Source: Podaxis mareebaensis (Eukaryota > Basidiomycota > Agaricomycetes > Agaricales > Agaricaceae). Taken from it: a stretch of DNA of 64,000 nt. Position 1 is the stretch's first letter, and each line of letters opens with the position of its first letter. The position numbers were made by a program, and so were the translations under genes. Under the pieces are notes generated by a model. The model was given only the letters and a program-made list of their open reading frames with translations. It did no database searches and had not been told where the DNA came from. The DNA lies in assembly GCA_018524725.1 (NCBI GenBank), contig JAEUWP010000480.1:1-64000 (forward strand), in the 5' to 3' direction. This document shows, piece after piece, positions 23,402 to 35,157 of this stretch.

Positions 23402-24004
23402 ACGAGTCAAGGGTTGTACCCGTAGAATCTTCGGAAGGCAGTGAAGAGGGAGAATCCGGGGTCCGAAGCGTGCGGTCTCGGGAGAGCCACTGAATGGGCT
23501 TTGTTGCCACTGCGAGAGCAGCTAAAGAAGTGCCAGGCGACCATCATTGTGGCTGTCTGACCCACGTCTGGTAATGTTGTGTCCCAAATATAAACGCCCC
23601 TGCTACTACGGACGCACGTGCCGAAGGCTCGAGGGTTCACAACAGTATTCCCGAAATCATTCCCAGCGCTGTGGTGCCAGCCCAATCCCATATCGGCACG
23701 AAATCAATTCTCAATGGGTCCTACCCAGTCTGTATGACTTGGGCTCCTTCCATATCTGCGTCCTTCTTAGAGTCTACTAACCTATCGTAACGTCCTATCC
23801 CGCGAGAACATCTATTCTGGTCCGGGACTAAACTCGGCACATTGGCTTGAGCCCCATGAAAAGGGCACTTGTGAAGTCTCGTATCATAATGCCTATTTCT
23901 GTTACGGGCTATTTGACCCACTGCTCTACGTTTGGACATACCCACACCACCCAGCGCACCTCAAGACGGGTAACCATTTGTTCGCCTTCATCATCCTGCC
24001 TATA
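23402..24004. other. Gene-less stretch
   Basis: Upstream region of the minus-strand gene E. Frames are short and I see no conserved protein or RNA gene. Confidence 0.4.
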
Positions 24005-24443
24005 TCACAAGTTCGACCACAAAACCAATCTCTTGATACATTCACCATTATCGACTTCCATTCTCACAAATTTCCCTTTTTGCGGTTCAGTAAGGGTGCA
24101 CGGGAGAAAGAATGGGTAACCACTCGAAGATATCAAGCATATTTGCGCACAACCGCCGCTCAGATCTCTTAGTAAGCGCTGATGTCGTGATGTGCCTGTT
24201 CTGGCTTCGGCCATTGCCTCTTCCCCTCTTAACACATCTGACATGTTCTCCGTCACGAAGGGCCACATTATAGCTGCAAGCCATGCCGCCAAATTAAACA
24301 TATAGACCAATGGCAACCCAGAACGACGACGGACTACTCTACGAGCCTCTTTGTCCTCCGTCCAACCATCAACGAATAAAAAGCATACCAAACGCCCTCC
24401 CGATGATCACGCCACTAGAACTTAAGGCTGCCACGGCCGACAT
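24005..24443 (-). CDS. Gene F: possible small membrane protein
   Basis: Tentative two-exon model. Exon 1 is 24443-24389 (MSAVAALSSSGVIIGRAF). A short intron of about 40 nt follows, with a GTATGC donor. Exon 2 encodes EARRVVRRRSGLP and then a hydrophobic stretch (VYMFNLAAWLAAIMWPFV), ending at 24005. An Arg-rich segment before one membrane span would fit a small membrane protein. The intron is unusually short and I recognise no family, so this may be chance open frame. Confidence 0.3.
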
Positions 24444-25950
24444 AGTGACTCTGTTGGGGTTTTGAGAACATTCTCCGGTGGACAAGGGCGGGATACTTGT
24501 CATTTTTCCAATTGTTGGAGTTTAATTGTGATTGACATCGATTCAAACAGTATGGCCGAGCCTCATTGTTCGGGTGTTCCATATGTGACTCCACGCTAGT
24601 GGCGCTGCAGTCAGCGCATCAAGGCCGAGTGGCTTCCTGGAAGCCTTCGGAAGGCCGAGAATTCTAAGAGTAAGAGAGCGTCCAGATTAATTCCACATTC
24701 TCTGGGAGGTGAACCGGGGAAGAAGTTTGAGAGCTCCTTCCTCATAGATCAAAATCGACTACGAAACGCTGTGTATTAAGACGGGCAAGGAGAGGTAGAA
24801 AAGCTAAAGACGGAGCGTTGCGACCAGTGACACTGGCGCCTCCACTGACACGATCTCCGACAACCCGACGACGAGGTGGAAGGGAGGGGCCGTCGTTCCA
24901 TTCTTGTGATTCTGTGATCTAAAGGATTTTGGCTTTCCCATTCTTGGCCAGAATACTTGAAAGCTTGTCCATCCAGCAGCGGGGAAGCTCCAGTTCAGGT
25001 TCCTCAACCTGCATAGTCATCACCACTCAACTCAGCTACAGATAGAGCCACCTAGCCTCAAGATCTTCCACCAGCCCATCTAATGCCATGGCACTTCCCA
25101 CCTCCATCAGCCGAGTCTTCGTTCATTCCTTGTATAGCGTCAGAGTAATAGCTATGCATGTAACAATGTCACGAAGGTTACTTGAGTCAGTTCGGCACTC
25201 GTGATGACAACATGTACTTTGGCTCCTCCAACACCCCAGTGGTGAGGATAGTCACAACATCCAACCTCCTTAAGGTTCAGAGTTTGTATTCATCTGCGAG
25301 ACATGGAAGTACCACTTGCTGTTGAATTATCGAGCGGCAATAAGAATTAACGGAAAGGTAGCAAGGAGTCACCACGAGACGGAATTGGTAGTAAGGACAG
25401 CTCCAACGTTTGAAGGGGAAGGTGGAACACTCAGCGGTAGGGCCCTTGGCGCGTGCAGATAATAGTGGTACAAACCTTGGCTTCACAGTGACGGTAGATG
25501 AGAACGCAAGACCAATGGCCCTTTGTCGTGAGGCAAGAGACTGAGCTACCAGACGGGGGGTAGCCTCAGGGATCGTGACGGTCTCAAGCGGTATGTTGCT
25601 GGCGCAACTAGTCCCCGAGAATGCACCCCAAGGCCCCTGCGATGCCGTGTGTGACAATGGACCTCGTGGGTATACGATGGACGATGGGCGGAGTGTTGCG
25701 CCGACCTGGATCCTACTTGAAACCCAGTTATGAACTCAAATAATCAAAACTCGAATTGGGTCAAAGTTTACTCAATCCGATAGTGATGGGGTGTTACGGC
25801 CTAAGGAAAAAGCTATACCCAACACTCGTGCTACAGATAGTCAGGGGTCTTTGCACGAAGATAATATCACCGATGACTGTACAAATGTCCTTTAAACAGA
25901 GGGCATACAAGAAGGTAGAAGTGATCATGAAGTTATCTGGAAAAGTAAGC
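24444..25950. other. Gene-less stretch
   Basis: A minus-strand frame of 126 codons at 25277-25657 and several shorter ones exist, but none has codon structure or splice partners that I can support. No repeats or RNA genes were noticed. Confidence 0.35.
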
Positions 25951-27010
25951 TTAAGGCTTATGTACAGTAAAATGGCCTCCCTTCGATGCTTCCTTGGGCA
26001 GTTGGAGTGGCACACCCATCCGCAAGGCAATCTCAATTACAATTATGGATACGATTCCCAAGACGATAACTGCCACTGGATTCAGTGCATCGTGGTCGAA
26101 GAATACGTCCTGGTTGCCATATGCCAAACCAATATCAATGATGCGGAACATGGCGCCAATCAGGGAACGGAGATACAACAAAAAACTGTATCGCGTATAA
26201 TCTGATTGCGGAGGTCCCGCGAGCCACATATTGAGATTAAACGCGACTTAATAACAACGTAAAACGTACCTTATCCTGAATGTCACTTTTACGGAACCGA
26301 GAGTATGTTACGATGGATGACACAATCATGCCAAGGCCCGCAACGAACAAGAAAGCCTGGTACGCAATGTTCATGTTACGATTGGCGTCCTGATGAGCCA
26401 TGCCCGCGGTGGGTACACCCGCAATGGCATCCGAAGCGATCCCAAGAATTAGAACCACGGACAGAAGCCAGCTGTCAAGGAAAGACTTGATGTTGAAGGG
26501 CTTTTCCGCTGGATTGAGCTGGATCCTTTCCCGGTGGGCAATGATGAAAAGGAACATTGCCAGGAGAAAGACCTTGGCCAACTGTCCCACAAACGACATC
26601 CCCGACACGAGGCCGAGGGAGGGTAAACCAGAGTTGCTAAGGCTAAACGTCAACGCCACAAACACAGCATAGAAGATGTTATAGATGAGGAAGACGAGAG
26701 TATATAGGGAAAGAAACGGGACAAAGAGCTTTCCAACTTGGTAAGGGAGTGTGGGTGCATCGGGAGGCAAAACCGGAGCCTTGAAGCGGAGAGCAGCGCG
26801 AACCATTTGGTAAAGGGTGACGACGGCTATCACAATTGTAATAGCGAACGCTGCAGTGTAGATGGGTGGGAGATCGAACGAAGCAAGGGCATCTCCAATA
26901 CTGTCGCCCCCACCTCCACCCTTAGATCTCGCACCAGCGGCTCTCCCAACATACCAACCAGCGAGCAGGAGGACATTTACGGGGCGGAGGTAACCAAGGA
27001 GGGGAGTCAT
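25951..27010 (-). pseudogene. Gene H: multi-pass membrane protein (Gly-loop family, member 1), frame broken in exon 2
   Basis: Exon 1 (26270-27010) encodes a signal-like N-terminus, a GARSKGGGGGDS loop and about six hydrophobic segments. It is clearly paralogous to 49118-50148 (shared AFAITIVIAV, TLPYQVG, FN.KSFLD.WLLSV.LILG). A GTACGT donor and a CAG acceptor lead to exon 2 (25951-26201). Its first codons (IIRDTV) match the paralogue's IIRTAT, but the frame is lost in a run of six T on the minus strand (plus 26180-26185). The remainder (RSLIGAMFRIIDIGLAYG to the stop at 25951) is open one frame away. The break is either a real mutation or a homopolymer sequencing error, and everything else looks intact. 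The start at 27010 is chosen over 27121 to give a normal signal sequence. Role unknown. Confidence 0.7.
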
Positions 27011-28457
27011 CGGCGGGAAGAATTTTGCTGACACGTCCAGAAACAGTATTATATCTGACACTTCGTGCAAGGTCGAGGAATTCGGATTTCCATCGAATAT
27101 CTTCGCAACGATGCCTATCACAATGGTTTAAACAGGATAATTGCGGGCAGGGTTAAAGTTCCTGGAGAGGAAACACATCCGTCAATAACGTCCTTTGATA
27201 TAAGGAAACAAAGAGATGACATTGCTGAAAGGCAGCTAATCAGCGCGAAGATCTGTGGAGTTGCAGGTAATTGGGCCTCCGTGATTGAAGGCTGAATATT
27301 GAATGCTAGGATACCCAGACTCCAGTACTCAGCCTGAATAGTGAATACCGAGTATTGTATGGTGAGAGTGGTGTCCGTGAGAAACGTTGTGAGCACGTGT
27401 TCAGTCAGGAATGCGTCACCCTTATAACGATAGTAACGTCGAACAATCAACATCGGGGGATTTTGACCAGAGATTTTTCATTCAGCTTCTGCAGGACGAT
27501 TATCTCAACCTGTTCCCTGATTGGTGGAGGCGGATCAAAATCGTGGGATGCAATGACTTCTCGAGTCCAGAATCATCAAGGCATAAGCCCCTTTCAGGAG
27601 CGGTAATATGAAGATGAACTAATCTAGAGGTCCGGAAGGACAAAAAGGGCGCACGGCGTCAGTAAAGTTGTTTTACATGTGGAAACGTGAAGGCGAGTGT
27701 CCACCCTTTGCATACAGGCTCGTTCCGCATTTTTTTCATCTTCCACCCGCTAGCGCAGATATGACGCATGGACTTTGAAACGTATCACCAAAAATTGCGG
27801 GCCCTTGCTTGCTTTAAAGCCATAGCAATAAACACTATGTGAGTCCTTTGTGCAGACACAACTAGACACGGATCCGACGACTTACGTCCACAATTGTGAA
27901 TTTGCGCCACCCGGTCTCTAATCTGGGGTCTATCTTTTGAATACACAACAAGGATACACACGCTGTACCCTCACCATCTCCATTTTATGCTGAAAGTAGA
28001 CACTCCGACAATCACACAGACCAAGCGCCCCCAGTGCTGTTCTAACCCTGGCATACCGGACTCCACCAATTGTTCATTGTAATAAACCGGTGTTCAAACT
28101 CGCTAACACACGAACGGGACAGCCTGAGAATCATTGTTTAGTCGATGTAGCGCTTGGGCCGTCCTGGGGACAACAGCATTCCTATTTCTTGACCCAAGGA
28201 CAGCACGAGCACGCGGCACTAAGTACCATCGCATGTTTCACTCCCCTTAGTATTCACTACCATAATAAACGACGGAAAAAAACTTCCTTCTACATTAGCC
28301 AGTAGATTTGATGGAGTAGCATCAGCTCGTCCGTGTCCACCTCCCGAAAGTTATTCTACGGCAGTGGACCCTAGTCCACGCAACAAAAAAAACTAGACCT
28401 CAGCCTCATCGATTATCCACCGTGTCACGCTCTCGTTCATGGTCCATGTGTGAACGG
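27011..28457. other. Gene-less stretch
   Basis: Upstream of the minus-strand membrane gene and of the plus-strand gene at 28540. Only short unrelated frames are present. No repeats stand out. Confidence 0.4.
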
Positions 28458-28466
28458 TATAAAAGG
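28458..28466 (+). promoter_or_regulatory. TATA box of gene I
   Basis: TATAAAAGG lies 82 bases before the ATG at 28540 and is followed by a pyrimidine-rich leader. Confidence 0.6.
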
Positions 28467-28539
28467 CCTCCACGCGGGACCGTCACCTCATACTTACTTC
28501 TTTCCGTCAACCACCCGTCTACTTCCTCTTTACTCCTCG

Positions 28540-29958
28540 ATGTCGTCGGTGTCCACATACTCACCAACCTTCGATTCGACACACTCCTCGCCTTACGAGC
28601 ACACCCACCCAGTCCGTAGCTGGCCTACGACTCGTCTCTACAGTATCGACAACTGCGTCAACTGCGGACATCCCTACGAGTACAGGAAGTTGAACGACGA
28701 GCTGAGCGGTGATGCGACAATGCCCTGGAAGCGTTTCTCCTCCGTAGTCACTGACCACTATTATTCCTGCCCAAAGAAATTGGCGTGAGCATTTCAGCCG
28801 TGTTCTGGTTCGGTATTCGCTCACAACTCATGGTCCAGAAATATTATCATACACCAACCCACCTCTGCCATTCGAGGCACTCTTACTGAGCCAAACGAAG
28901 GGAAGAAACGAAGACTTGAGCGAATGAAGTCGCCACCTGTCTCGAAGCCGTGTTCCCGGAGTCCAGCCCGCCACGATTGGGGCCGCATGGAAGTCGACAG
29001 CCCCCACTTTTATGACTTTCGTTCTGCTTCGCCGGAGCCATCACTTGCGGTGGCACAACAGAACACTCCGGAACGTGTTGAGTCATCCACAATCGCAGTG
29101 CGGCCACAGCATATGGAGATAACTAGAACCATGCCACGCAGTCCTCATCGAGTCCCCGAGACGCCTCGAGGGCTCAGTGATAGGACCACAAATATTTCAT
29201 ACCCGCCTTCCAGTCCCTTGAATCGACTTCCACCTCCCCCTACCCTCCGGACCATTGCAGATGACGAACCCACCTTAACCCCTCTTCCTTCACCTCATGT
29301 TCTCCCTCCTGTGTGGAATCGCAAGCGGAAACGCGCGCAATTCCAGGAATCCTCGCTAGCAGATCCTTCCCCCTCTCATGGACACCCGCGAGAGCCTTCA
29401 AATGCTGTCGAAGTGCGACCACGAAGCTCCTCCCCCACTCCCACGGAACGGCCTGCCACAATCGAAGTCATCACCGCAGCAAGGGACGTTAGCTCCCTTA
29501 AGCCGTATCCGGCTTGCGCTGATGAAGACGCAGAAGAACAGAGACCGGCAAAAAAGGAAAAGAAGAATGTTATGAGCTGGGAGAGGCGGCGAGAGAATAT
29601 GATGCAAGATCAGCTTTTGCTCAAAGTAGAGGCTAAGCGGGTTTTCTGCAAGCCTTGCCAGAAGTGGATCAAGCTCGACGCCCGCAACGACTACTACCCT
29701 GGGCTGTGGATTAAGCATAGGAGAACTATGCATAGCTCGGAAGGAGGTGTTGCTCCCTTCCCTGTGTCCGAGCGCCGTAGAAGGTCTCGATCTGATGATG
29801 AGAAGACCGCGGTGAGCAGGAAAAGGAAGGTAGTTGGGACTGGTCGCCATTGTCAAGAACAATTCCAAGAGTCATACCGGGGAAATGCGACCTTAACCAC
29901 GCGGTCCATTCGTTCATCCTCGCGTATCAGTCGTAGTTCTTCTGGGACATCGACTTAG
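28540..29958 (+). CDS. Gene I: disordered, probably nuclear protein with two Cys/His metal-binding motifs
   Basis: Two exons (28540-28784, 28839-29958) joined over a 54-nt intron (GTGAGC...CCAG); 454 residues. Near residue 45 there is NCVNCGHPYEY and near 80 SCPKK, a possible zinc site. The middle is long, Pro/Ser-rich and disordered, with a basic KRKR stretch. Near residue 350 (C at about 29649) comes FCKPCQKWIKLDARNDYY, then W and H.....H, a C2H2-like motif that I know from many basidiomycete proteins of unknown function. The C-terminus is Arg/Ser-rich (RRRRSRSDDEK). Nuclear location and nucleic-acid binding are inferences. Without the intron the first exon would end at a TGA at 28786-28788 as an 82-residue protein, but the in-frame splice is convincing. 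Confidence 0.7.
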
Positions 29959-31468
29959 TGGTGAGTCCGTCCCGGAAAGTCTGATTTGCCGCCTAAAACT
30001 CACCACCTCATTTCAAGTTCCACTCAGGCGTTTCCCCTTTCGTTCTTCAAGTGGTATAGTCATATTCCCATGCGAGGATGCAGACTAGGACGTTCCACTT
30101 GTGTTTTAATAGATAGTGCCTCAAGCATGTCATTCGAGCTTATTTAATGTCCTATACGCCCTGCCTATATATATCAGACTCTGCGTACGATGACGATAGC
30201 GTAATGATACCTTAAATGATGGGAGTACGTTTTCATATCGAATTATAATGAGGAACACGAGGCGCAAACCAAAACACTGGCGTCGAACTGGTATGGGGCA
30301 AGACGTATGATGTAGAGTAACGATGGTACGGACAGAGTGGCTTGGAAATGAATGACATCCAACCACTGATAGGACCCAAGGATGAAGGTGTGGTCCATAT
30401 AATGGTTACATAAGCGTATATTAATCTGCCAAAAAAGGAGTTATGAAGGTACTGCTCGAGTCGATGGTCCAGCTTGCGATGACCTCTTCGCAGATTGTAA
30501 AGAGCCAGGTAAGCAGAGGGTCCATCCTAGGTATCATCAAAGACACTTTCAAACGCAGAGCCAAATATATGAGAGATTAATTGACCTTCAGGAAGGGAAG
30601 AAACAGCAGGGGGTCTAGGATTTGAATTGGAGTCGTGATGGAGCCGTGACTTTTGAGCTGCACTAGCCAAATAGTGCTTCCAAAGACGTCCCCAATGATA
30701 GGGTACCCTTTCTCGCCTTTTGGACTGGGGGCTTGCAGAGCCCGAATACTCGGATTCTGCGCTTGATTTGACAGGGATGTCACTAGGTACACTCGTCGGT
30801 GGCCCGATGATACCTTCTTCTGCACCAGTGATTTAGAGAAGGGACATTTCCAGTTGATTTTCACCAATTGGTGACCGATGGGGCAATTGGTACTGGGGCT
30901 GGCATAACGGTCGGTTGGAAAAGTTCAAGCCCGAGCGTGACTACTGTGGTCACACGTTTTTCTGCAACCAATTCAGAAGACAAGGTCGGAAACAAGCAGA
31001 TAAAACTAGGACTGATCGCCATGAGGGAGGCGGCAAGTAAGTGTAGTACCCGACGTAACGCGTGCACTGATGGTCAATGCTGGTTTCTGCGACATCGAGG
31101 AGGACAAGCGATGGACGGGGGCTCTCGACGCCAGGCCAGGCCGCAGAACAGTATTCAATGGCGTGAACATGTCGATCTTGGGAGACGGATGCTCTTCCAT
31201 ATATACGAGACTCCTGGAAAACCTAGGAGGTTGGGGCACCGGTTGGCATTATACCACGAGTTTTTGCACCAGTGCTTCTGACTCACTATGTCGAACCGCT
31301 TGCAAAAGAACTCGCAAAAAAGCACGTACCTTTTCATCTCGTCATCTTGTAGTGGACGCTGCTCGGTTGTCCTTTGGAGGTGGACGGTTGTGTCACTTGA
31401 TGTCAGGTCCTGTGGCGTTGACCATCCTGCTCGGTATAGTTGAGGATATTGTCTATTAATGTAGTATT

Positions 31469-31537
31469 AAAAAAACAGAAAAAAGAAAAAAGAAAAAAAG
31501 AAAAAAGCAAAAGCAAAAGCAAAAGCAAAAGCAAAAA
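31469..31537 (+). repeat. A-rich simple repeat (AAAAAG, then AAAAGC units)
   Basis: About 70 bases of A runs interrupted by G, then GC every five to six bases. It is low-complexity slippage DNA. Confidence 0.9.
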
Positions 31538-31956
31538 GAGAGGCTGCAAGCTGCCATACCTGAGGGAATATTGAGGGTCTTTTGTGGACCTCGAAATCGA
31601 AGACGGTAAGGAGCCCGAGTGAAGACAAAAGCAAGATGCACCTCATAACCGCCTTTCGTTGGCACATTTATAAAGGCCTGTTGATGGTGCTTATCGCTTC
31701 CTCCAGGGTGACTCTCTACGTTCGAGCGAATGCTGAACACAACATCGGCAGCACTGCGGTATCCTAGACTTAGATCAAGCACACATACATCTACGACAGA
31801 ACTTCCATGTCTGCTTCGACGAGTTTATAGCGTGAGGTCGGGTTTGTGGGTTGAATGGTCGTAATCTGGCCTTGATATGATTACAGGGCTGAAGCTTGAA
31901 TCTTGAAGGGCAAGCACGACACCAGGCCGGAAAGGGCCGGGGTTGGTATACATATG

Positions 31957-32001
31957 GACGCTAAGCTTTTTTCTTTTTTTTTTTTTTTTAATAGACGCTA
32001 A
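31957..32001 (+). repeat. Poly-T tract flanked by 8-bp direct repeats
   Basis: GACGCTAA occurs at 31957-31964 and 31994-32001, on either side of about 25 T residues with one C. The arrangement resembles a target-site duplication around a poly(A) tail on the minus strand. Confidence 0.6.
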
Positions 32002-32053
32002 ACTTTCACTAACCGTGACTCACAAGTCGGCGCGGGGATATGATCACCGCCAG

Positions 32054-32499
32054 GGGGCGTTCACCGGAAGAATCCGGGACACCCACAGGGTACTGTTGGG
32101 GTGTTGAGTAGCATCGCTAACCAGGTAAATAAGGTGTAACATATTAGCATGCGCGCATGAGATTTTATTTCAATATTGAGGCCACTTGGACACATAAGAC
32201 AATGAATCTGCACGTTAATACACGTTGAGCTTTACTGGACTTTTGCAGGCAGCCTGATACACCATCCGAGGATAAAATATATCACATGTCAAACACAGAA
32301 ACGCCTCGTTGGGTGAGATGAGTCTAGCATACTTGCCCCTACCTGATCAACGACAGTCAACGACGCTATCCAGCACCCTAGCCGGAATCCAATACCCGTT
32401 ATGGCAGGTGATGAGACAAGCGCCCTAGATAGCGGAACTTTCCCGCGGTACTCAACGGTATACCCAGTGGGTGTCTCGGATTCTTCCGGTGAACGCCCC
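32054..32499. repeat. 39-bp inverted duplication pair
   Basis: Positions 32054-32092 and the reverse complement of 32461-32499 agree at 37 of 39 bases, with weaker similarity beyond. Both arms read GRSPEES.TPTGY in one frame, so they may derive from one coding fragment copied in opposite orientation. Confidence 0.75.
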
Positions 32500-32947
32500 T
32501 TGGTCACCCGCCAAGTCGCTACATTATGCATGGAGGGGCGCGGAGTCGCGAGATATATTTTTGTCAGAATCAAAATTTTCGGGAATGATCCCCCCCTCCC
32601 ACTAGAAATTTGTCCAGACAGGGCCGAATACATCAAAGTGCAGGCCGGAACATCACGGGGTACAAAGTCTGTGTTAGAAAATTGTTCCGAGGCTGGGCTG
32701 TGGATAAAATCAGTACGAGACATATCGTGAGTAGTCTCGACTCTCGGCTGCTGTGCGCTGTCACCGGCCCCTTCAACGATCCAGGCCAACGCCTCGACGA
32801 TAGAAATCGGAGATAAAATTGGAAGATCCATGAACCGGCCCAGACTCGATCTTACAACAGCCGGCCACAACCGATTTTCCTATAGGACCCAAGAAAATAA
32901 CCCAGACCCATTGTCGATCACCGAACAAGGCCGAGTCATAGAAAGAC

Positions 32948-32956
32948 TATAAAACG
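32948..32956 (+). promoter_or_regulatory. TATA box of the protoglobin gene
   Basis: CTATAAAAC lies 44 bases before the ATG at 32992. Confidence 0.6.
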
Positions 32957-32991
32957 TATGCCCACTTCGATTTTTCTCTTTAAGCATTGAT

Positions 32992-33850
32992 ATGCGCGAA
33001 ATTACCCCATCGTCCTTGGAATCCCTTCATTCACGCGTCGCCTACGCCCGCGACTTTGTGAATTTCACCGCCGAAGACGCTGCAGCATTGCACGCTGCTA
33101 AACCGTACCTCGCACCTCTCGTTCCCTCTGTCGTCGACGCCGTCTATGTGAAATTGTTCGAGTACACGATTACAGCACAGGCTTTCGTGCCCCGCCAAAC
33201 TGGGTACACCGGCGATGCACCAACGTCTCTCAAGGACCTTACGCTTGACCATCCACAAATTAAGTTCCGCAAGGACTTTTTGGCGGGGTACATTGTCAAG
33301 CTTGTGACTATGGACTACGACGATATCAAGAGCTGGGAATATCTCGATAAAGTAGGAAGGATGCACACCGGTGTTGAAGATTCTGGCTTCAAGCACCGTG
33401 CCAAGAAACCAGGACTCCGCGTGGAATATATTCATTGCGCTCTCCTTCTTGGTGCGTAATTCCTTTGATTCCATTGGGTGATACCAGACTAGATGGCACA
33501 TGATAGGTTTCGTCGAAGACATTATTGTTTCGGCAGTTATGGGACACCCGCAACTCGACGACAGCACTAAGCTCGCCGTGGTAAGGGCTGTGAACAAGGT
33601 AAGCGATCAATTAGACGTTGATGCTGTGTACCGATGATGAACCTCCCATCCAGATTCTTTGGCTGCAAAACGGTATATACTGTTCTCATGGGATTTGAAG
33701 GCGCTGCTCACATGCTCAATAACGTCAGATCTCTTCGCTCGACACTACATCAAAGAAAATCCTGAGCCGCACAGGTCGAAGTGGCAAGACTATGTATTAC
33801 CTTTCGTCGCAGGTGTTGCTGCCATTTCCTTGTTTCGCTCTTTCCGTTAG
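32992..33850 (+). CDS. Gene J: protoglobin-domain protein with C-terminal hydrophobic tail
   Basis: Four exons (32992-33451, 33507-33598, 33654-33672, 33729-33850); 693 nt, 230 residues. The body (RVAYARDFVNFTAEDAAAL, DHPQIKFRKDF, then GRMHTG, KPGLRVEYIH and NDLFARHY) matches the protoglobin family, heme proteins related to the sensor domain of globin-coupled sensors. The invariant proximal-type His is probably the one in RMHTG. The last residues (YVLPFVAGVAAISLFRSFR) form one hydrophobic segment with a basic end, which suggests a tail anchor. Fungal members are known by sequence. Binding of O2, CO or NO, and a sensing or scavenging role, are inferred from the family. Confidence 0.85.
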
Positions 33851-33938
33851 TTCCAGTGAACTCGTTCCACATTCTGTGTTATTAGTACGGTCATATCACA
33901 TCCCTCTCTACTCGGATACCAAAATATTACAATTATGA

Positions 33939-35157
33939 TTACACGGCGTAGGCTGCAATGATAGCCGCCGCCCATGCCGCATGCTGGGAACTATCGCGGG
34001 ATGCAGCATCTTGTTCAATATGAATGAATCGACCCAATTCAGTACAAGGGGGCACCGGTGGATCTTCGGTGATGCAAATATCTGACCGGGGGATGCCATT
34101 CAGGAGACGACCGAATATATTTCGGGTGGCGGTGAGGTCACAAGACGGTGTAGTGCCCGGATATCCATGAGTGCCACCGTGGCGGTAGTTATCGAGAGAA
34201 TCCTTGAGACGTCGCACGGGTATGCTCGAGTTGGCATAACAGCTTGATGACGCTAGAAGGATCCATGATAGTTCGAAAATGAGTCACAGGGATTAAACTC
34301 CAGTCGAGCAGAAGGAGACCCTACCTCTTCCATGGGAAAGGAACGCATTGTACGCGCATTGTTTGTTTCCGTGGAATTGCAGATATCCGCAGCTTGCCGT
34401 TGGGCATCCTCCGTGATTGTCCTGCCAATCCCGGATCGTGATCATGGCACTAAAAATAGGCTCACTCTTGGATGCCAAGCCACTTGTTTGTTAACGCCAA
34501 GATCAGAACATGATCAGGGGAACTCACATCGTCGTGACAAGCATCAGTTTCGTAGTAGGGGGCAGTCGCATTTCCAGAGCCTGAACAATCCGTGACCTTG
34601 GAGCAGGCATGTCGGTGCCTCCCAGAGGCCACCATGCTCTTTCCGCCAGTCAATTTGAACAGGGCCGCGGCCTGCTTCACAGTATTCTGATCGAAGATGG
34701 GATGAGGTGCCGAGAAGTGAAGCGGGCGTAATACGTCCCCGCTGTTGGCAGGAACGATAACGAAACCCCAGCCATGCTTGAACTTTGTTGGCTGAGAAGC
34801 GGACGTTGCCGTTTCGTAAAGCAAGCAAAAAGACTTCGACGAGCTAGACTCGGTATACAATGTGAAAGCGAAGTCAGAAGCGAGGGAAGTGCCGAGGACG
34901 TGGGAAGTGCAATCATTGGGAGTCCTCGTGCCCATGAGGTCGATGACTGCTGTGATCCATTCCGTGCCCTGGTCGAGGACAGGGTTCCCGATGTTGGAGC
35001 ACTGAGGAGTCGTGTCAGTAAGCTCTGGAACTGTGTAGTCTTCCAGACACTCTGCGACATCCTCGATGCTTGGTCGTGAGAGACAGGCGCTTGGTGCCGC
35101 CAAACTGTATGAGGCGAAGACTAGGAGAGGGACAAGGGGGGTTCGAATGTACATCAT
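33939..35157 (-). CDS. Gene L: Cys-rich secreted protein with GPI-like tail
   Basis: Three exons (34528-35157, 34325-34466, 33939-34252); 1,086 nt, 361 residues. The N-terminus (MMYIRTPLVPLLVFASYSLAAPS) is a signal peptide. The mature part has at least twelve Cys (CLSRPS, AECLED, QCSN, DCTSHV, CSKVTDCSGSG, DACHDD, GGCPTASCGY), presumably in disulfides. The C-terminus (AAWAAAIIAAYAV) after DSSQH has the shape of a GPI-attachment signal. No catalytic motif is evident. It is probably a cell-wall or membrane-attached extracellular protein of unknown function. Its 3' end lies 88 bases from the convergent end of the protoglobin gene. Confidence 0.7.

Larger units (their letters stand above)
29959..32945. 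other. Gene-poor stretch with simple repeats and an inverted duplication
   Basis: No gene can be supported. The longest frame is 193 codons on the minus strand (32289-32870), with no recognisable features. The stretch holds the A-rich repeat at 31469-31537, the poly-T tract at about 31965-31990 and the inverted pair near 32054 and 32461. Confidence 0.4.

Noticed and set aside
25277..25657. 126-codon minus-strand frame
   Set aside because: It has no homology that I recognise, no plausible promoter and no splice context.
31467..31782. Minus-strand frames encoding Phe/Ala/Leu-rich hydrophobic stretches
   Set aside because: They translate the A-rich simple repeat and are not a membrane protein.
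32289..32870. 193-codon minus-strand frame
   Set aside because: It has no recognisable motif or splice partner, an overlapping frame of 109 codons lies opposite, and it contains one arm of an inverted duplication; probably chance.
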